Shown here in pieces: positions 1 to 5,845 of a stretch of 5,889 nt of DNA. The stretch lies in assembly GCA_003242505.1 (NCBI GenBank), contig QGUP01000138.1:1-5889 (forward strand), written 5' to 3'. The notes under the pieces were generated by a model. It was given only the letters and a program-made list of their open reading frames with translations, did no database searches and was not told where the DNA came from. A program made the translations under genes and the position numbers. Source of the stretch: Bacillota bacterium (lineage in GTDB: Bacteria; Bacillota; Sulfobacillia; Symbiobacteriales; ZC4RG38). The number at the start of each line of letters is the position of its first letter. Position 1 is the stretch's first letter.

Positions 1-866
1 CGCCCATGGACCTCACCCCGGAGGAGATCCCCCTCGACGTGGTCTACGAGGACGAGGACGTCCTGGTGATCAACAAGCCCCGGGGGCTGGTGGTCCACCC
101 GGCCGCGGGCCACTGGACCGGGACCCTGGTCCACGCAGTCCTGGGCCGGCTCCGGTTCGGCCCCGAAGCCGGCGGGGAAGGCGCCGGGGACGGCAGCGGG
201 GCCCCCGGCCGGGGGCCGGCCGGCGCGGGGGCGGGGGGCGGTGCGGCTGCCCCCGGGTCCGCCCCCGGCCGGGAGCCGGACCTTGGCCCGGAGGAGGACC
301 CCGACGACAGCGACCCGGAGTCCGGGGACCTGCGGCCGGGGATCGTCCACCGGCTGGACAAGGACACCACCGGCCTCCTGGTGGTGGCCAAGCACCCCCA
401 GGCCCAGCAGGCCCTCGCGGCCCAGATCCGGGACCGGGTGGTCCGGCGGGAGTACCTCGCCCTGGTCCACGGCGACCCGGGGGTGGAGGCCGGGCGGGTG
501 GAGGCCCCCATCGGCCGGCACCCCCGGGACCGGAAGCGGATGGCGGTGGTTCCCCGGGGCGGCCGGGAGGCGGTCACCCACTTCCGGGTGCTGGAGCGGT
601 TCCGGGGCTTCAGCCTGCTCCTCTGCCGGCTGGAGACCGGCCGGACCCACCAGATCCGGGTGCACCTGGCGTACATCGGCCACCCCGTCGCCGGGGACCC
701 GGTCTACGGCCCCCGGAAGCAGGCCCTGGGCCTCACGGCTCAGGCCCTCCACGCCTTCCGGTTGGGCTTTTACCACCCCCGGACCGGCCAGTGGCTGGAG
801 TTTGAGGCGCCCCTGCCCCCGGACTTTGCCGGGGCGCTGGAGCGGCTCCGGGCCGAGGGGAAGTGA
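1..866 (+). CDS. rluD: RluD/RluA-family 23S rRNA pseudouridine synthase, 5'-partial
   Basis: This enzyme converts specific uridines of 23S rRNA to pseudouridine in the cytoplasm. Numbering from the Met at base 6, the catalytic motif HRLDKDTTG is at residues 115-123, with the catalytic Asp at 118 (bases 357-359). Other family landmarks are YEDEDVLVINKPRGLVVHPA (14-33), LETGRTHQIRVH (209-220) and QALHA (246-250). Family members usually have about 300 residues, with an N-terminal S4 RNA-binding domain of about 70 residues. Here the sequence begins where the catalytic domain begins, and the frame is open to the left edge. The Met at base 6 is therefore probably internal and the gene is cut by the edge. 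Residues 52-108 are a low-complexity Gly/Ala/Pro/Asp/Glu insert absent from typical homologues. The family call is secure. The exact paralogue (RluD versus another RluA-type enzyme) is inferred from similarity to the Firmicutes YlyB type. The stop at 864-866 lies just before the pyrF ribosome binding site. Confidence 0.93.
   Translation, partial: PMDLTPEEIPLDVVYEDEDVLVINKPRGLVVHPAAGHWTGTLVHAVLGRLRFGPEAGGEGAGDGSGAPGRGPAGAGAGGGAAAPGSAPGREPDLGPEEDPDDSDPESGDLRPGIVHRLDKDTTGLLVVAKHPQAQQALAAQIRDRVVRREYLALVHGDPGVEAGRVEAPIGRHPRDRKRMAVVPRGGREAVTHFRVLERFRGFSLLLCRLETGRTHQIRVHLAYIGHPVAGDPVYGPRKQALGLTAQALHAFRLGFYHPRTGQWLEFEAPLPPDFAGALERLRAEGK
159..329 (+). repeat. Low-complexity Gly/Ala/Pro insert in rluD with internal 60-bp-spaced repeat
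   Basis: Codons 52-108 of the rluD reading frame encode a Gly/Ala/Pro-rich stretch that turns acidic at its end (EEDPDDSDPESGD). The DNA holds an 18-bp perfect palindrome at 200-217. It also holds a direct repeat: 201-219 and 261-279 agree at 18 of 19 bases, exactly 60 bases (20 codons) apart, so expansion kept the frame. It sits between the first catalytic-domain strands and the HRLDKD motif, where the B. subtilis homologue has only a short loop. It is probably a disordered surface loop. Confidence 0.75.
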
Positions 867-870
867 GGGG
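865..870 (+). promoter_or_regulatory. Ribosome binding site of pyrF
   Basis: GAGGGG lies 8 bases before the ATG at 879 and overlaps the last two bases of the rluD stop codon. It fixes the pyrF start and supports translation of pyrF from the rluD transcript. Confidence 0.75.
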
Positions 871-878
871 ACAAAACG

Positions 879-1853
879 ATGGCGGAGACGGCACCTCAGG
901 CGGTACCTTTCGCCGACCGGCTCGCGGCCCGGATCGAGGCCCTGCGGAGCCCGGTCTGCGTCGGCATCGACCCGGTGCTGAGCCGGCTGCCGGAGTGCAT
1001 CCGGGCCGAGGCCGCGGCCCGGTGGGGGCAGACCGAGCGGGGCGCGGGCGCGGCCCTGGAGCGGTTTGGCCGGCTGGTGGTGGACGCGGTCGCGGACCAG
1101 GTGGCCGCGGTCAAGCTCCAGTCCGCCTTCTTCGAGGCCTACGGCGCCCCGGGGGTGGCGGCCTTCTGGGAAGTGGTCCGGTACGCCCGGAGCCGGGGGC
1201 TTTTGGTCATCGGCGACGCCAAGCGGGGGGACATCGGCTCCACCGCCGAGGCCTATGCCGACGCCTTCTTCGGCCCGGCGGACCCGGGGCCGGCCTGGGC
1301 GGACCCGGACCGGTGGGTCGACGCCCTCACCGTCAACCCCTACCTGGGCAGCGACTCCCTCCTGCCCCTGGTCCGCCGGGCCGCGGCCCGGGGCGCCGGG
1401 CTCTTCGTGCTGGTGAAGACCTCCAACCCGTCCGCCGGGGAGATCCAGGACCAGCCGCTCCTCTCCGGCGAGACCGTTGCCCAGCAGGTGGCCAAGCTGG
1501 TGGGACACCTGGGCCGGCGGCTGGTGGGAGAGCGAGGGCTGAGCGGCCTGGGTGCGGTGGTCGGGGCCACCTATCCTGAGGACCTCACAGCCCTCCGGGA
1601 GTGGCTGCCCCGGAGCTTCTTCCTGGTACCGGGGTACGGCGCCCAGGGGGGGACCGCGGCGGACGTGGTCGGCGCCTTCCTGCCCGGGGGGCAGGGGGCT
1701 CTCATCAGCGCCTCCCGGAGCGTCATCTACGCGTACGAAGACCCCGGGGTGACGGAGGCCGAGGCCCGGGACCGGATCGCCGCGGCCGCTCAGCAGATGA
1801 ACACCGAACTCCGGGCCGCCCTGGCCCGGGCGGGAAAGGGCTTTGGCACCTGA
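879..1853 (+). CDS. pyrF: Orotidine 5'-phosphate decarboxylase, type 2
   Basis: This enzyme catalyses the last step of de novo UMP synthesis, decarboxylating OMP to UMP in the cytoplasm. At 324 residues it is longer than the E. coli/B. subtilis type (about 240) and fits the type-2 subfamily of actinobacteria and Thermus-like bacteria. Visible landmarks are VCVGIDPVLSRLP (26-38) for phosphate/ribose binding, VKLQSAFFEAYG (78-89), the active-site motif DAKRGDIGST (113-122) with Lys115 and Asp118, LTVNPYLGSDSLLPLV (150-165), LVKTSNPSAGEIQD (178-191) and the late phosphate-binding region LVPGYGAQGG (249-258), followed by GALISASRSVIYAY (273-286). The start is the ATG at 879, behind a good ribosome binding site. 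The gene is 12 bases from rluD, so the two are probably co-transcribed. In many Firmicutes the gene after rluD is pyrR or another pyr gene, so a pyr gene here makes sense. No residue expected in the active-site motif is missing. Confidence 0.95.
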   Translation: MAETAPQAVPFADRLAARIEALRSPVCVGIDPVLSRLPECIRAEAAARWGQTERGAGAALERFGRLVVDAVADQVAAVKLQSAFFEAYGAPGVAAFWEVVRYARSRGLLVIGDAKRGDIGSTAEAYADAFFGPADPGPAWADPDRWVDALTVNPYLGSDSLLPLVRRAAARGAGLFVLVKTSNPSAGEIQDQPLLSGETVAQQVAKLVGHLGRRLVGERGLSGLGAVVGATYPEDLTALREWLPRSFFLVPGYGAQGGTAADVVGAFLPGGQGALISASRSVIYAYEDPGVTEAEARDRIAAAAQQMNTELRAALARAGKGFGT

Positions 1854-1856
1854 CCT

Positions 1857-1883
1857 GGCGCCCCGGGGAGACCCCGGGGCGCC
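1857..1883 (+). terminator. Perfect 12-bp hairpin after pyrF, probable transcription end
   Basis: GGCGCCCCGGGG (1857-1868) pairs perfectly with CCCCGGGGCGCC (1872-1883) around a three-base AGA loop, beginning three bases after the pyrF stop. The position suits a terminator or an mRNA 3'-end stabiliser for rluD-pyrF. There is no T tract after it (the next bases are GTGCATCGGG), so a classical intrinsic terminator is not shown. It could instead act with Rho or protect the transcript end. Confidence 0.5.
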
Positions 1884-1943
1884 GTGCATCGGGGGCCGGT
1901 GCCCGGCGAGGGCGCCCCGCATCGGGGGCGGCGCGCGCCGGGG
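1878..1943 (+). repeat. Two tandem copies of a 33-bp GC-rich unit
   Basis: GGCGCCgtGCATCGGGGGC (1878-1896) recurs at 1911-1929 with only the two lower-case bases changed (17 of 19 identical), giving a 33-base period. A further GGCGCC at 1946-1951 may be the remnant of a third unit. The first copy begins inside the right arm of the pyrF hairpin. The role is unknown; it could be a protein-binding array or neutral slippage of GC-rich DNA. Confidence 0.55.
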
Positions 1944-1978
1944 GTGGCGCCGGCCGGGGTGATCGGCGACACCGCCTG

Positions 1979-2062
1979 CCAACCGGAACTTCGGGCTGGG
2001 TCGCCCACCAACAGGACCCGGCCCGCTGGGCTGGCCGCCAACAGGACCGCTGCTGGCCGGTG
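1979..2062 (+). repeat. Three imperfect ~30-bp tandem units upstream of the phosphotransferase gene
   Basis: CCAACCGGAAC (1979-1989), CCAACAGGACC (2008-2018) and CCAACAGGACC (2038-2048) are spaced 29 and 30 bases apart. Each is followed by a partly conserved GCTGG-rich stretch. The spacing is close to three helical turns, so copies would face the same side of the DNA. They lie 46-115 bases before the start codon at 2094. They could be regulator-binding sites, but no regulator is encoded nearby. I see no convincing -35/-10 promoter in this gap. Confidence 0.5.
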
Positions 2063-2093
2063 CCGAATCCCCTTGCCGGACGGTGGTACGCCG

Positions 2094-4820
2094 ATGGCAC
2101 AGTGGGTTCTCACCTACGAGGAGGCCGCAGCCGCCGGCCCCGAGGCGGCCGGAGGGAAGGGGTACAACCTGGGCCGGCTGGCGGCCTTCGGCTTCCCGGT
2201 GCCGCCGGGGGTGGTGATCGCCGCCGGGGCCTACCAGGCCTTCCTCGAGCGAAACGGCCTGGTGGCCCGGGTCGAAGCCCTGGCCCAGGTGACCGCGGCC
2301 CAGGCGACGGACCCGGAGGTGGTGGCGGAGCTCGAAAGGCTCCAGGCGGCCATCCGCGGCGGTGAGCTTCCCCCGGGACTGGCGGAGGAACTGGCCGCGG
2401 CCCTGGAGGCGGTGGGGATCCACCGCTCGCCCCTGGCGGTCCGGTCCTCTGCGGCCGCGGAGGACTCCAGCCGGACCTCCTTCGCCGGGATCCACCGGAG
2501 TTTCCTCAACGTCCGGGGGCTCCCGGACGTGCTGGAGAAGGTCCGGGCCTGCTACGCCTCCCTCTGGACCCCCCAGGCCGTGGCCTACCGCCGGCGGCTG
2601 GGGGTCCGGGACGAGGACGCCGCCCTGGCGGTGGTGGTCTGCGAACTGGTCCCCGCGGTGGCCTCGGGGGTGGCCTTCAGCGCCGACCCGGTCACCGGCC
2701 GCCGGGACCGGGTGGTGATCGCCGCGGGCTTCGGCCTGGGGGAGTCGGTGGTGATGGGCACCGGCGAGGTGGACCAGTACGTGGTCGCGGTGACCAACAC
2801 CAGCCCCGCCCGGGTCCTGGACGTCACCCGGGGGCGGAAGCGGCACCGGGTGGTGCCCGCGGAGGGGGGCGGCACCCGCCTCGACCCCCTGGGGGAGGCG
2901 GAGCGGGTGGCGCCGGTCTTGGAGCGGCCCCAGGTGGAGAAGCTCGCCCTTCTGGTCCTCCGGGTCCAGGACGTCCTGGGGGATGGCCACATCCCACAGG
3001 ACGTGGAGTGGTGCTGGGACGGCTTCCAGTTCGTCCTCACCCAGGCCCGGCCGGTGACCGCGATCCCCTGGCCCACCTTCCCGGAACTGAGCGGCCAGCC
3101 CCTCATCTGGTCCAACGCCAACCTCAAGGACGCCTACCCCGGGGTCCAGAGCCCCCTGGGGTGGTGGCTGAACGCGGCCACCCACGAGGTCATGGCCTGG
3201 CACCTCCTGGCCGCAGGGGGCTACCCGGTGCCCGAGGGGATGACCTGGTCCCGGCTCTACCAGGGCCGGATGTACCTGAACCTCTCCGCGATCCAGTGGG
3301 CCCTGTGGGACGCCTTCGGCCTCCGGCCCGAGGCGACCAACCGGGCCCTTGGGGGCCACCAGCCCACCATCTCGCTTCCCCCGGAGCCGCCGGGGAAGGG
3401 GCGGGAGCGGCTCCGGCGCCTCGTGCGCCTCGGCCGGGCGATGCGCCGGGCCGCGGCCCGGGCGCCTCGGCTCTTCCAGGAGGTCCGGGAGTGGATGGAG
3501 GCCGAAGCGGCCCAGGACCTGGACCGGCTCGAGGACCGGGAGCTGGTGCGTAAGCTGTGGGAACTGGAGGTCCGGCGCCGGGAGCTGCTGCCCGAGGCGA
3601 TGATCCACAACGTCAACAGCCAGTGGTCCGGCCGGCTGGCAGAGTTCCTGGAGCGGGAGTTTCCCGGCCGGGGGGAGGCCCTCACCGCCGCCCTCCTCAG
3701 CGGCAGCGGCGGGGTGGTGAGCGCCGAGCCTGGCTACCGGCTGGTGGCCATCGCCCGGGTGGCGGCCCGGGAGCCCCAGGCCCGGGACTACTTCCTTGAG
3801 GAGCCCCTGGACGTCCGGGCCTGGCGGGAACGGCTCCTGGGCACCCGGACCCTGGAGCGGCTGGAGCAGTTCCTCCGGGATTTCGGCTTCCGGGCGGTCT
3901 ATGAGATGGAGATCCAGAACCCCCGGTGGGTGGAGGACCCGAGCTACGTCCTCCAGGTGGTCGCCAGCCACCTCCGGTCCGGGGAGATCCCGGAAGACCC
4001 CCGGGCGCCGGCCCGGGAGCGGCGCCGGCAGGCGGAGCGGGAGGTGGCCCGGCGGCTCCTCTGGCGGCCCCACCGGTACCTCCTCTACCGGTTCCTCCTG
4101 GCCAGGGCCCGGCAGGGGATGCGGCTCCGGGAGGGCGCCAAGGAGGCCCTGGTGCGCCTCCTGTGGCCGATGCGCCGGTGGGCCCTGGCCGCCGGCCGGC
4201 GGCTGGTCCGCCGGGGTCTCCTCCGGGAGGCCGGGGAGGTCTTCCTTCTCACCGGCAACGAGATCGTCGCCCTCCTCACCCGGGAGTGGGACGGGGCGGG
4301 GCTCGGGGCGATCCTGGAGCACCGGCGCCGGCACCTGGCGGAACTGGCGCGGCTGGAGCCGCCGGACGTCATCCTCGACGACCGGCCCCAGCCCCGGTCG
4401 GTGGCCCTCCTCCAGGGGGAGCCGGCAGGGGCCGGCCAGGGCGCGGGCGCCCTCCCCGCCGGCGCGGTCCTGGCGGGACTGGGGGTGGCGGCGGGGGTCG
4501 CCTCCGGCCGGGCCCGAATCCTCCGCCACCCCGGCGAAGGGAGCCGGCTCGGCCCCGGGGAGGTGCTGGTGGCCCCCTCCACCGACCCGGCCTGGACGCC
4601 CCTCTTCCTCCGGGCCGCGGCGGTGGTGACGGAGGTGGGAGGGTTCCTGTCCCACGGGGCCATCGTCGCCCGGGAGTACGGGATCCCAGCGGTGGTTAAC
4701 GCCGCCGGGGCGACCCGGGTGATCCGTGACGGCGAGCGGATCCGGGTCGACGGCGACCGGGGCCTCATCTTCCGGGAGGGCGCCGGAGACGGGGCGACCG
4801 GCGCCCGGGCGAGGGGGTAG
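2094..4820 (+). CDS. ATP-grasp/phosphohistidine-domain phosphotransferase, rifampicin-phosphotransferase-like
   Basis: This is a 908-residue PEP-utiliser-superfamily protein. The N-terminal PEP synthase-type ATP-grasp domain (about 1-325) has GGKGYNL (20-26, Lys22), VRSSAAAEDSSRTSFAG (116-132, Arg117), DPVTGRRDRVV (198-208), GFGLGESVV (212-220) and QDVEWCWDG...LTQARPV (302-321). A middle region (about 330-775), starting WSNANLKDAYPGVQSPLGWW, is helical and Arg-rich and probably holds the acceptor site. A Gly/Ala linker (about 776-792) leads to the swivelling domain (about 793-895) with the motif TEVGGFLSHGAIVAREYGIP and probable phospho-carrier His854. The protein ends there, with no PEP-binding TIM barrel, so it is not a normal PEP synthase or PPDK. 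The order ATP-grasp, middle domain, His domain is that of rifampicin phosphotransferase (ATP + substrate giving AMP, Pi and phosphorylated substrate). The acceptor substrate cannot be told from sequence. The start is the ATG at 2094, where family homology begins; its ribosome binding site is weak (GGTGG at 2082-2086). An in-frame GTG at 1884 would add 70 unlike-family residues. Confidence 0.85.
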   Translation: MAQWVLTYEEAAAAGPEAAGGKGYNLGRLAAFGFPVPPGVVIAAGAYQAFLERNGLVARVEALAQVTAAQATDPEVVAELERLQAAIRGGELPPGLAEELAAALEAVGIHRSPLAVRSSAAAEDSSRTSFAGIHRSFLNVRGLPDVLEKVRACYASLWTPQAVAYRRRLGVRDEDAALAVVVCELVPAVASGVAFSADPVTGRRDRVVIAAGFGLGESVVMGTGEVDQYVVAVTNTSPARVLDVTRGRKRHRVVPAEGGGTRLDPLGEAERVAPVLERPQVEKLALLVLRVQDVLGDGHIPQDVEWCWDGFQFVLTQARPVTAIPWPTFPELSGQPLIWSNANLKDAYPGVQSPLGWWLNAATHEVMAWHLLAAGGYPVPEGMTWSRLYQGRMYLNLSAIQWALWDAFGLRPEATNRALGGHQPTISLPPEPPGKGRERLRRLVRLGRAMRRAAARAPRLFQEVREWMEAEAAQDLDRLEDRELVRKLWELEVRRRELLPEAMIHNVNSQWSGRLAEFLEREFPGRGEALTAALLSGSGGVVSAEPGYRLVAIARVAAREPQARDYFLEEPLDVRAWRERLLGTRTLERLEQFLRDFGFRAVYEMEIQNPRWVEDPSYVLQVVASHLRSGEIPEDPRAPARERRRQAEREVARRLLWRPHRYLLYRFLLARARQGMRLREGAKEALVRLLWPMRRWALAAGRRLVRRGLLREAGEVFLLTGNEIVALLTREWDGAGLGAILEHRRRHLAELARLEPPDVILDDRPQPRSVALLQGEPAGAGQGAGALPAGAVLAGLGVAAGVASGRARILRHPGEGSRLGPGEVLVAPSTDPAWTPLFLRAAAVVTEVGGFLSHGAIVAREYGIPAVVNAAGATRVIRDGERIRVDGDRGLIFREGAGDGATGARARG
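4811..4816 (+). promoter_or_regulatory. Ribosome binding site of the Nudix gene
   Basis: GAGGGG lies 9 bases before the ATG at 4826, inside the last codons of the upstream gene. It favours the start at 4826 over the in-frame ATG at 4838 and supports translation from a shared transcript. Confidence 0.7.
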
Positions 4821-4825
4821 TCGCC

Positions 4826-5341
4826 ATGACCGATGGCATGTCCTATCGCTTCTGCCCGCTCTGCGGCCGGCCGCTGGTGCCGGTCCGGGACTCGGGCGAC
4901 GGCCGGGAGCGGCCGGGGTGCCCGACGGGCCACTTCATCCATTACGAAGGGATGGCCGCCGCGGTCAACGCGGTGGTCTTCCGGGGCGAGGAGGTGGTCC
5001 TCCAGCGCCGGGCCATCGAGCCGGGCCGGGGCCTGTGGGACCTGCCCGGCGGCTACCTGGAGAAGTTCGAGGGTCCACAAGAAGGAGTGATCCGGGAGGT
5101 CCGGGAGGAGACGGGGCTGACGGTCCGGGTCGGCCGGCTCCTCGACGCCCGGGCGGGCACCCGGTCCCCGGTGCTGGTGCTCTACTACGAGGCAGAGCCC
5201 ATCGCCGGGGAGCTGCAGGCGAGCCCCGAGAGCCTGGAGGTCCGGTGGTTCCACTGGCGGCAGCTCCCCTGGCCGGAGATCGCGTTCGCTGCGGTCCGGG
5301 ACGTCCTCCGGCAGTGGATCCGCGAGCGGTTCGGAGGCTGA
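4826..5341 (+). CDS. Nudix hydrolase with N-terminal zinc-ribbon-like motif
   Basis: This is a 171-residue cytoplasmic hydrolase of nucleoside-diphosphate-linked compounds. The Nudix box is complete: Gly76, five residues, Glu82, seven residues, then REVREETGL (90-98), matching GX5EX7REUXEEXGU with the metal-binding Glu94 and Glu95. The approach to it, LWDLPGGYLEKFEG (70-83), is typical. The N-terminus has FCPLCGRPL (9-17) and GCPTGH (31-36), a zinc-ribbon arrangement seen in NADH-pyrophosphatase-like and other Nudix proteins. Here the second half is Cys32/His36 rather than the usual CxxC. The C-terminus (SLEVRWFHWRQLPW, 136-149) resembles the closing helix region of ADP-ribose-type Nudix enzymes. 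Its start lies five bases after the phosphotransferase stop, so the two are almost certainly one operon, and an intrinsic terminator follows. The substrate is not determinable. An intact active site is seen; a role linked to its neighbour is inferred only from position. Confidence 0.92.
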   Translation: MTDGMSYRFCPLCGRPLVPVRDSGDGRERPGCPTGHFIHYEGMAAAVNAVVFRGEEVVLQRRAIEPGRGLWDLPGGYLEKFEGPQEGVIREVREETGLTVRVGRLLDARAGTRSPVLVLYYEAEPIAGELQASPESLEVRWFHWRQLPWPEIAFAAVRDVLRQWIRERFGG

Positions 5342-5360
5342 GGCGGCGGCGCAGAGGAAG

Positions 5361-5465
5361 GCGGTTTCCGAGGTCGGGTAGGCGTCACAGGACGAGAGGT
5401 TTCCGAGGCCGGCAGCCGTGACCGGTCGAGGGCTTTCGGGGACAGGACGAAAGCTTTCCCAGGCC
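5361..5465 (+). repeat. Imperfect repeats in the intergenic region after the Nudix gene
   Basis: ACAGGACGAGAGGTTTCCGAGGCC (5387-5410) and 5442-5465 agree at 21 of 24 bases, 55 bases apart. A shorter related copy at 5361-5375 matches 5396-5410 at 13 of 15 bases. The second copy contains the 10-bp palindrome GAAAGCTTTC (5449-5458) and runs into the left arm of the terminator. A small hairpin is also possible here: GCTTTCG (5432-5438) pairs with CGAAAGC (5448-5454). No reading frame of merit is present. The function is unknown. Confidence 0.55.
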
Positions 5466-5506
5466 GGGCAGGGGTGGCCCGGCCTTGTTCGTTTGCTTTT
5501 TCTCTG
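5461..5506 (+). terminator. Intrinsic terminator of the phosphotransferase-Nudix operon
   Basis: AGGCCGGGC (5461-5469) pairs perfectly with GCCCGGCCT (5477-5485) around the seven-base loop AGGGGTG. A T-rich tract TTGTTCGTTTGCTTTTTCTCT follows from about 5485. T-rich sequence stands out sharply in this GC-rich DNA. It lies about 120 bases after the Nudix stop and ends transcription before the next gene. Confidence 0.85.
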
Positions 5507-5511
5507 CCGGG

Positions 5512-5550
5512 GCCGCTGGGGGGCGCCGCCGGGGTGCAACCCAGCGGCGG
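5512..5550 (+). promoter_or_regulatory. Leader stem-loop with alternative pairings before the exported-protein gene
   Basis: GCCGCTGGG (5512-5520) pairs perfectly with CCCAGCGGC (5540-5548) around a 19-base loop. The same right arm can instead pair locally: CCGCC (5526-5530) with GGCGG (5546-5550), enclosing GGG (5531-5533) with CCC (5540-5542). The two folds exclude each other. It sits about 50 bases before the start codon at 5602 and could be an operator or an RNA switch. I do not recognise a known riboswitch class. No clear promoter is visible around it. Confidence 0.4.
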
Positions 5551-5585
5551 TCGCAAGCGTCAAATGCGCATGAATGGTTTGTCAA

Positions 5586-5591
5586 AGGAGG
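5586..5591 (+). promoter_or_regulatory. Ribosome binding site of the exported-protein gene
   Basis: AGGAGG (within AAAGGAGGG, 5584-5592) abuts the ATG at 5593 and lies 10 bases before the ATG at 5602. The zero spacing makes 5593 unworkable, so the ATG at 5602 is preferred. The protein then begins MKQRWTR, a good signal-peptide n-region. Confidence 0.7.
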
Positions 5592-5601
5592 GATGGACCG
5601 G

Positions 5602-5845
5602 ATGAAGCAGCGATGGACCCGGACCTGCCGGGCCGTCCTGGCCGGAACCCTGGCCCTGGGGCTGGTACTCTCGCCGGCGCCGGCCCTGGCGGAGACCGAA
5701 CCGGCCCTGGCGGAGACCGAGCCGGTCCCGGCGCAGGCGGGCCGCCCCCGGCTGGGAGAGGTGCCCGTCAGCCGGGAGGCCGCGGTGGCCCGGGCCCGGG
5801 AGCTCCTGCCGATTCCGGCGGAACTCGGGGAGCCCGAGGTGAACC
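5602..5845 (+). CDS. Exported protein, N-terminal fragment (possible YcdB/YcdC-type domain)
   Basis: Only about 81 codons are present before the contig turns into adapter-like sequence; the frame stays open to base 5889 but the last codons (SYTHLP...) are not genomic. Residues 1-30 form a classical Sec signal peptide: basic start MKQRWTRTCR, hydrophobic core AVLAGTLALGLVL, and an AxA site with PALA ending at residue 30. Mature sequence begins ETEPALAETEP. PALAETE is present twice in tandem (27-33, 34-40), so the cleavage motif is duplicated. The following VPVSREAAVARARELLPIP resembles the opening of YcdB/YcdC or PepSY-like secreted domains of Firmicutes (an SREEA-type helix at the mature N-terminus), but this rests on a short stretch. 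Location outside the membrane or at the cell surface is well supported; function is not known. It has its own leader, separate from the upstream operon. Confidence 0.7.

Noticed and set aside
6..866. A complete, naturally S4-less rRNA pseudouridine synthase starting at the ATG at base 6
   Set aside because: The frame is open to the left edge, there is no room to see a ribosome binding site, and the sequence begins exactly where the S4 domain should end in RluD homologues. Truncation by the window edge is the simpler reading.
1884..2093. In-frame GTG at 1884 extending the phosphotransferase by 70 residues
   Set aside because: The extension is low-complexity, has no family similarity, starts against a hairpin arm and spans the tandem repeats. 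Family homology begins exactly at the Met at 2094.
2080..2093. T-box-like sequence ACGGTGGTACGCCG just before the phosphotransferase start
   Set aside because: It matches the T-box consensus only partly (about 11 of 14), abuts the start codon, and has no following terminator or recognisable specifier stem. The downstream gene is not a usual T-box target.
2094..4820. Canonical PEP synthase (ppsA) or pyruvate phosphate dikinase
   Set aside because: The His domain is at the C-terminus with the motif GGFLSHGA instead of the central GGRTCHAA type, and the PEP-binding TIM barrel is absent.
4085..5563. Long open frame on the - strand (492 codons)
   Set aside because: It is the antisense shadow of the phosphotransferase and Nudix genes and the intergenic repeats. 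Its Arg/Pro/Ser-rich composition is typical of GC-rich shadow frames, with no family motif.
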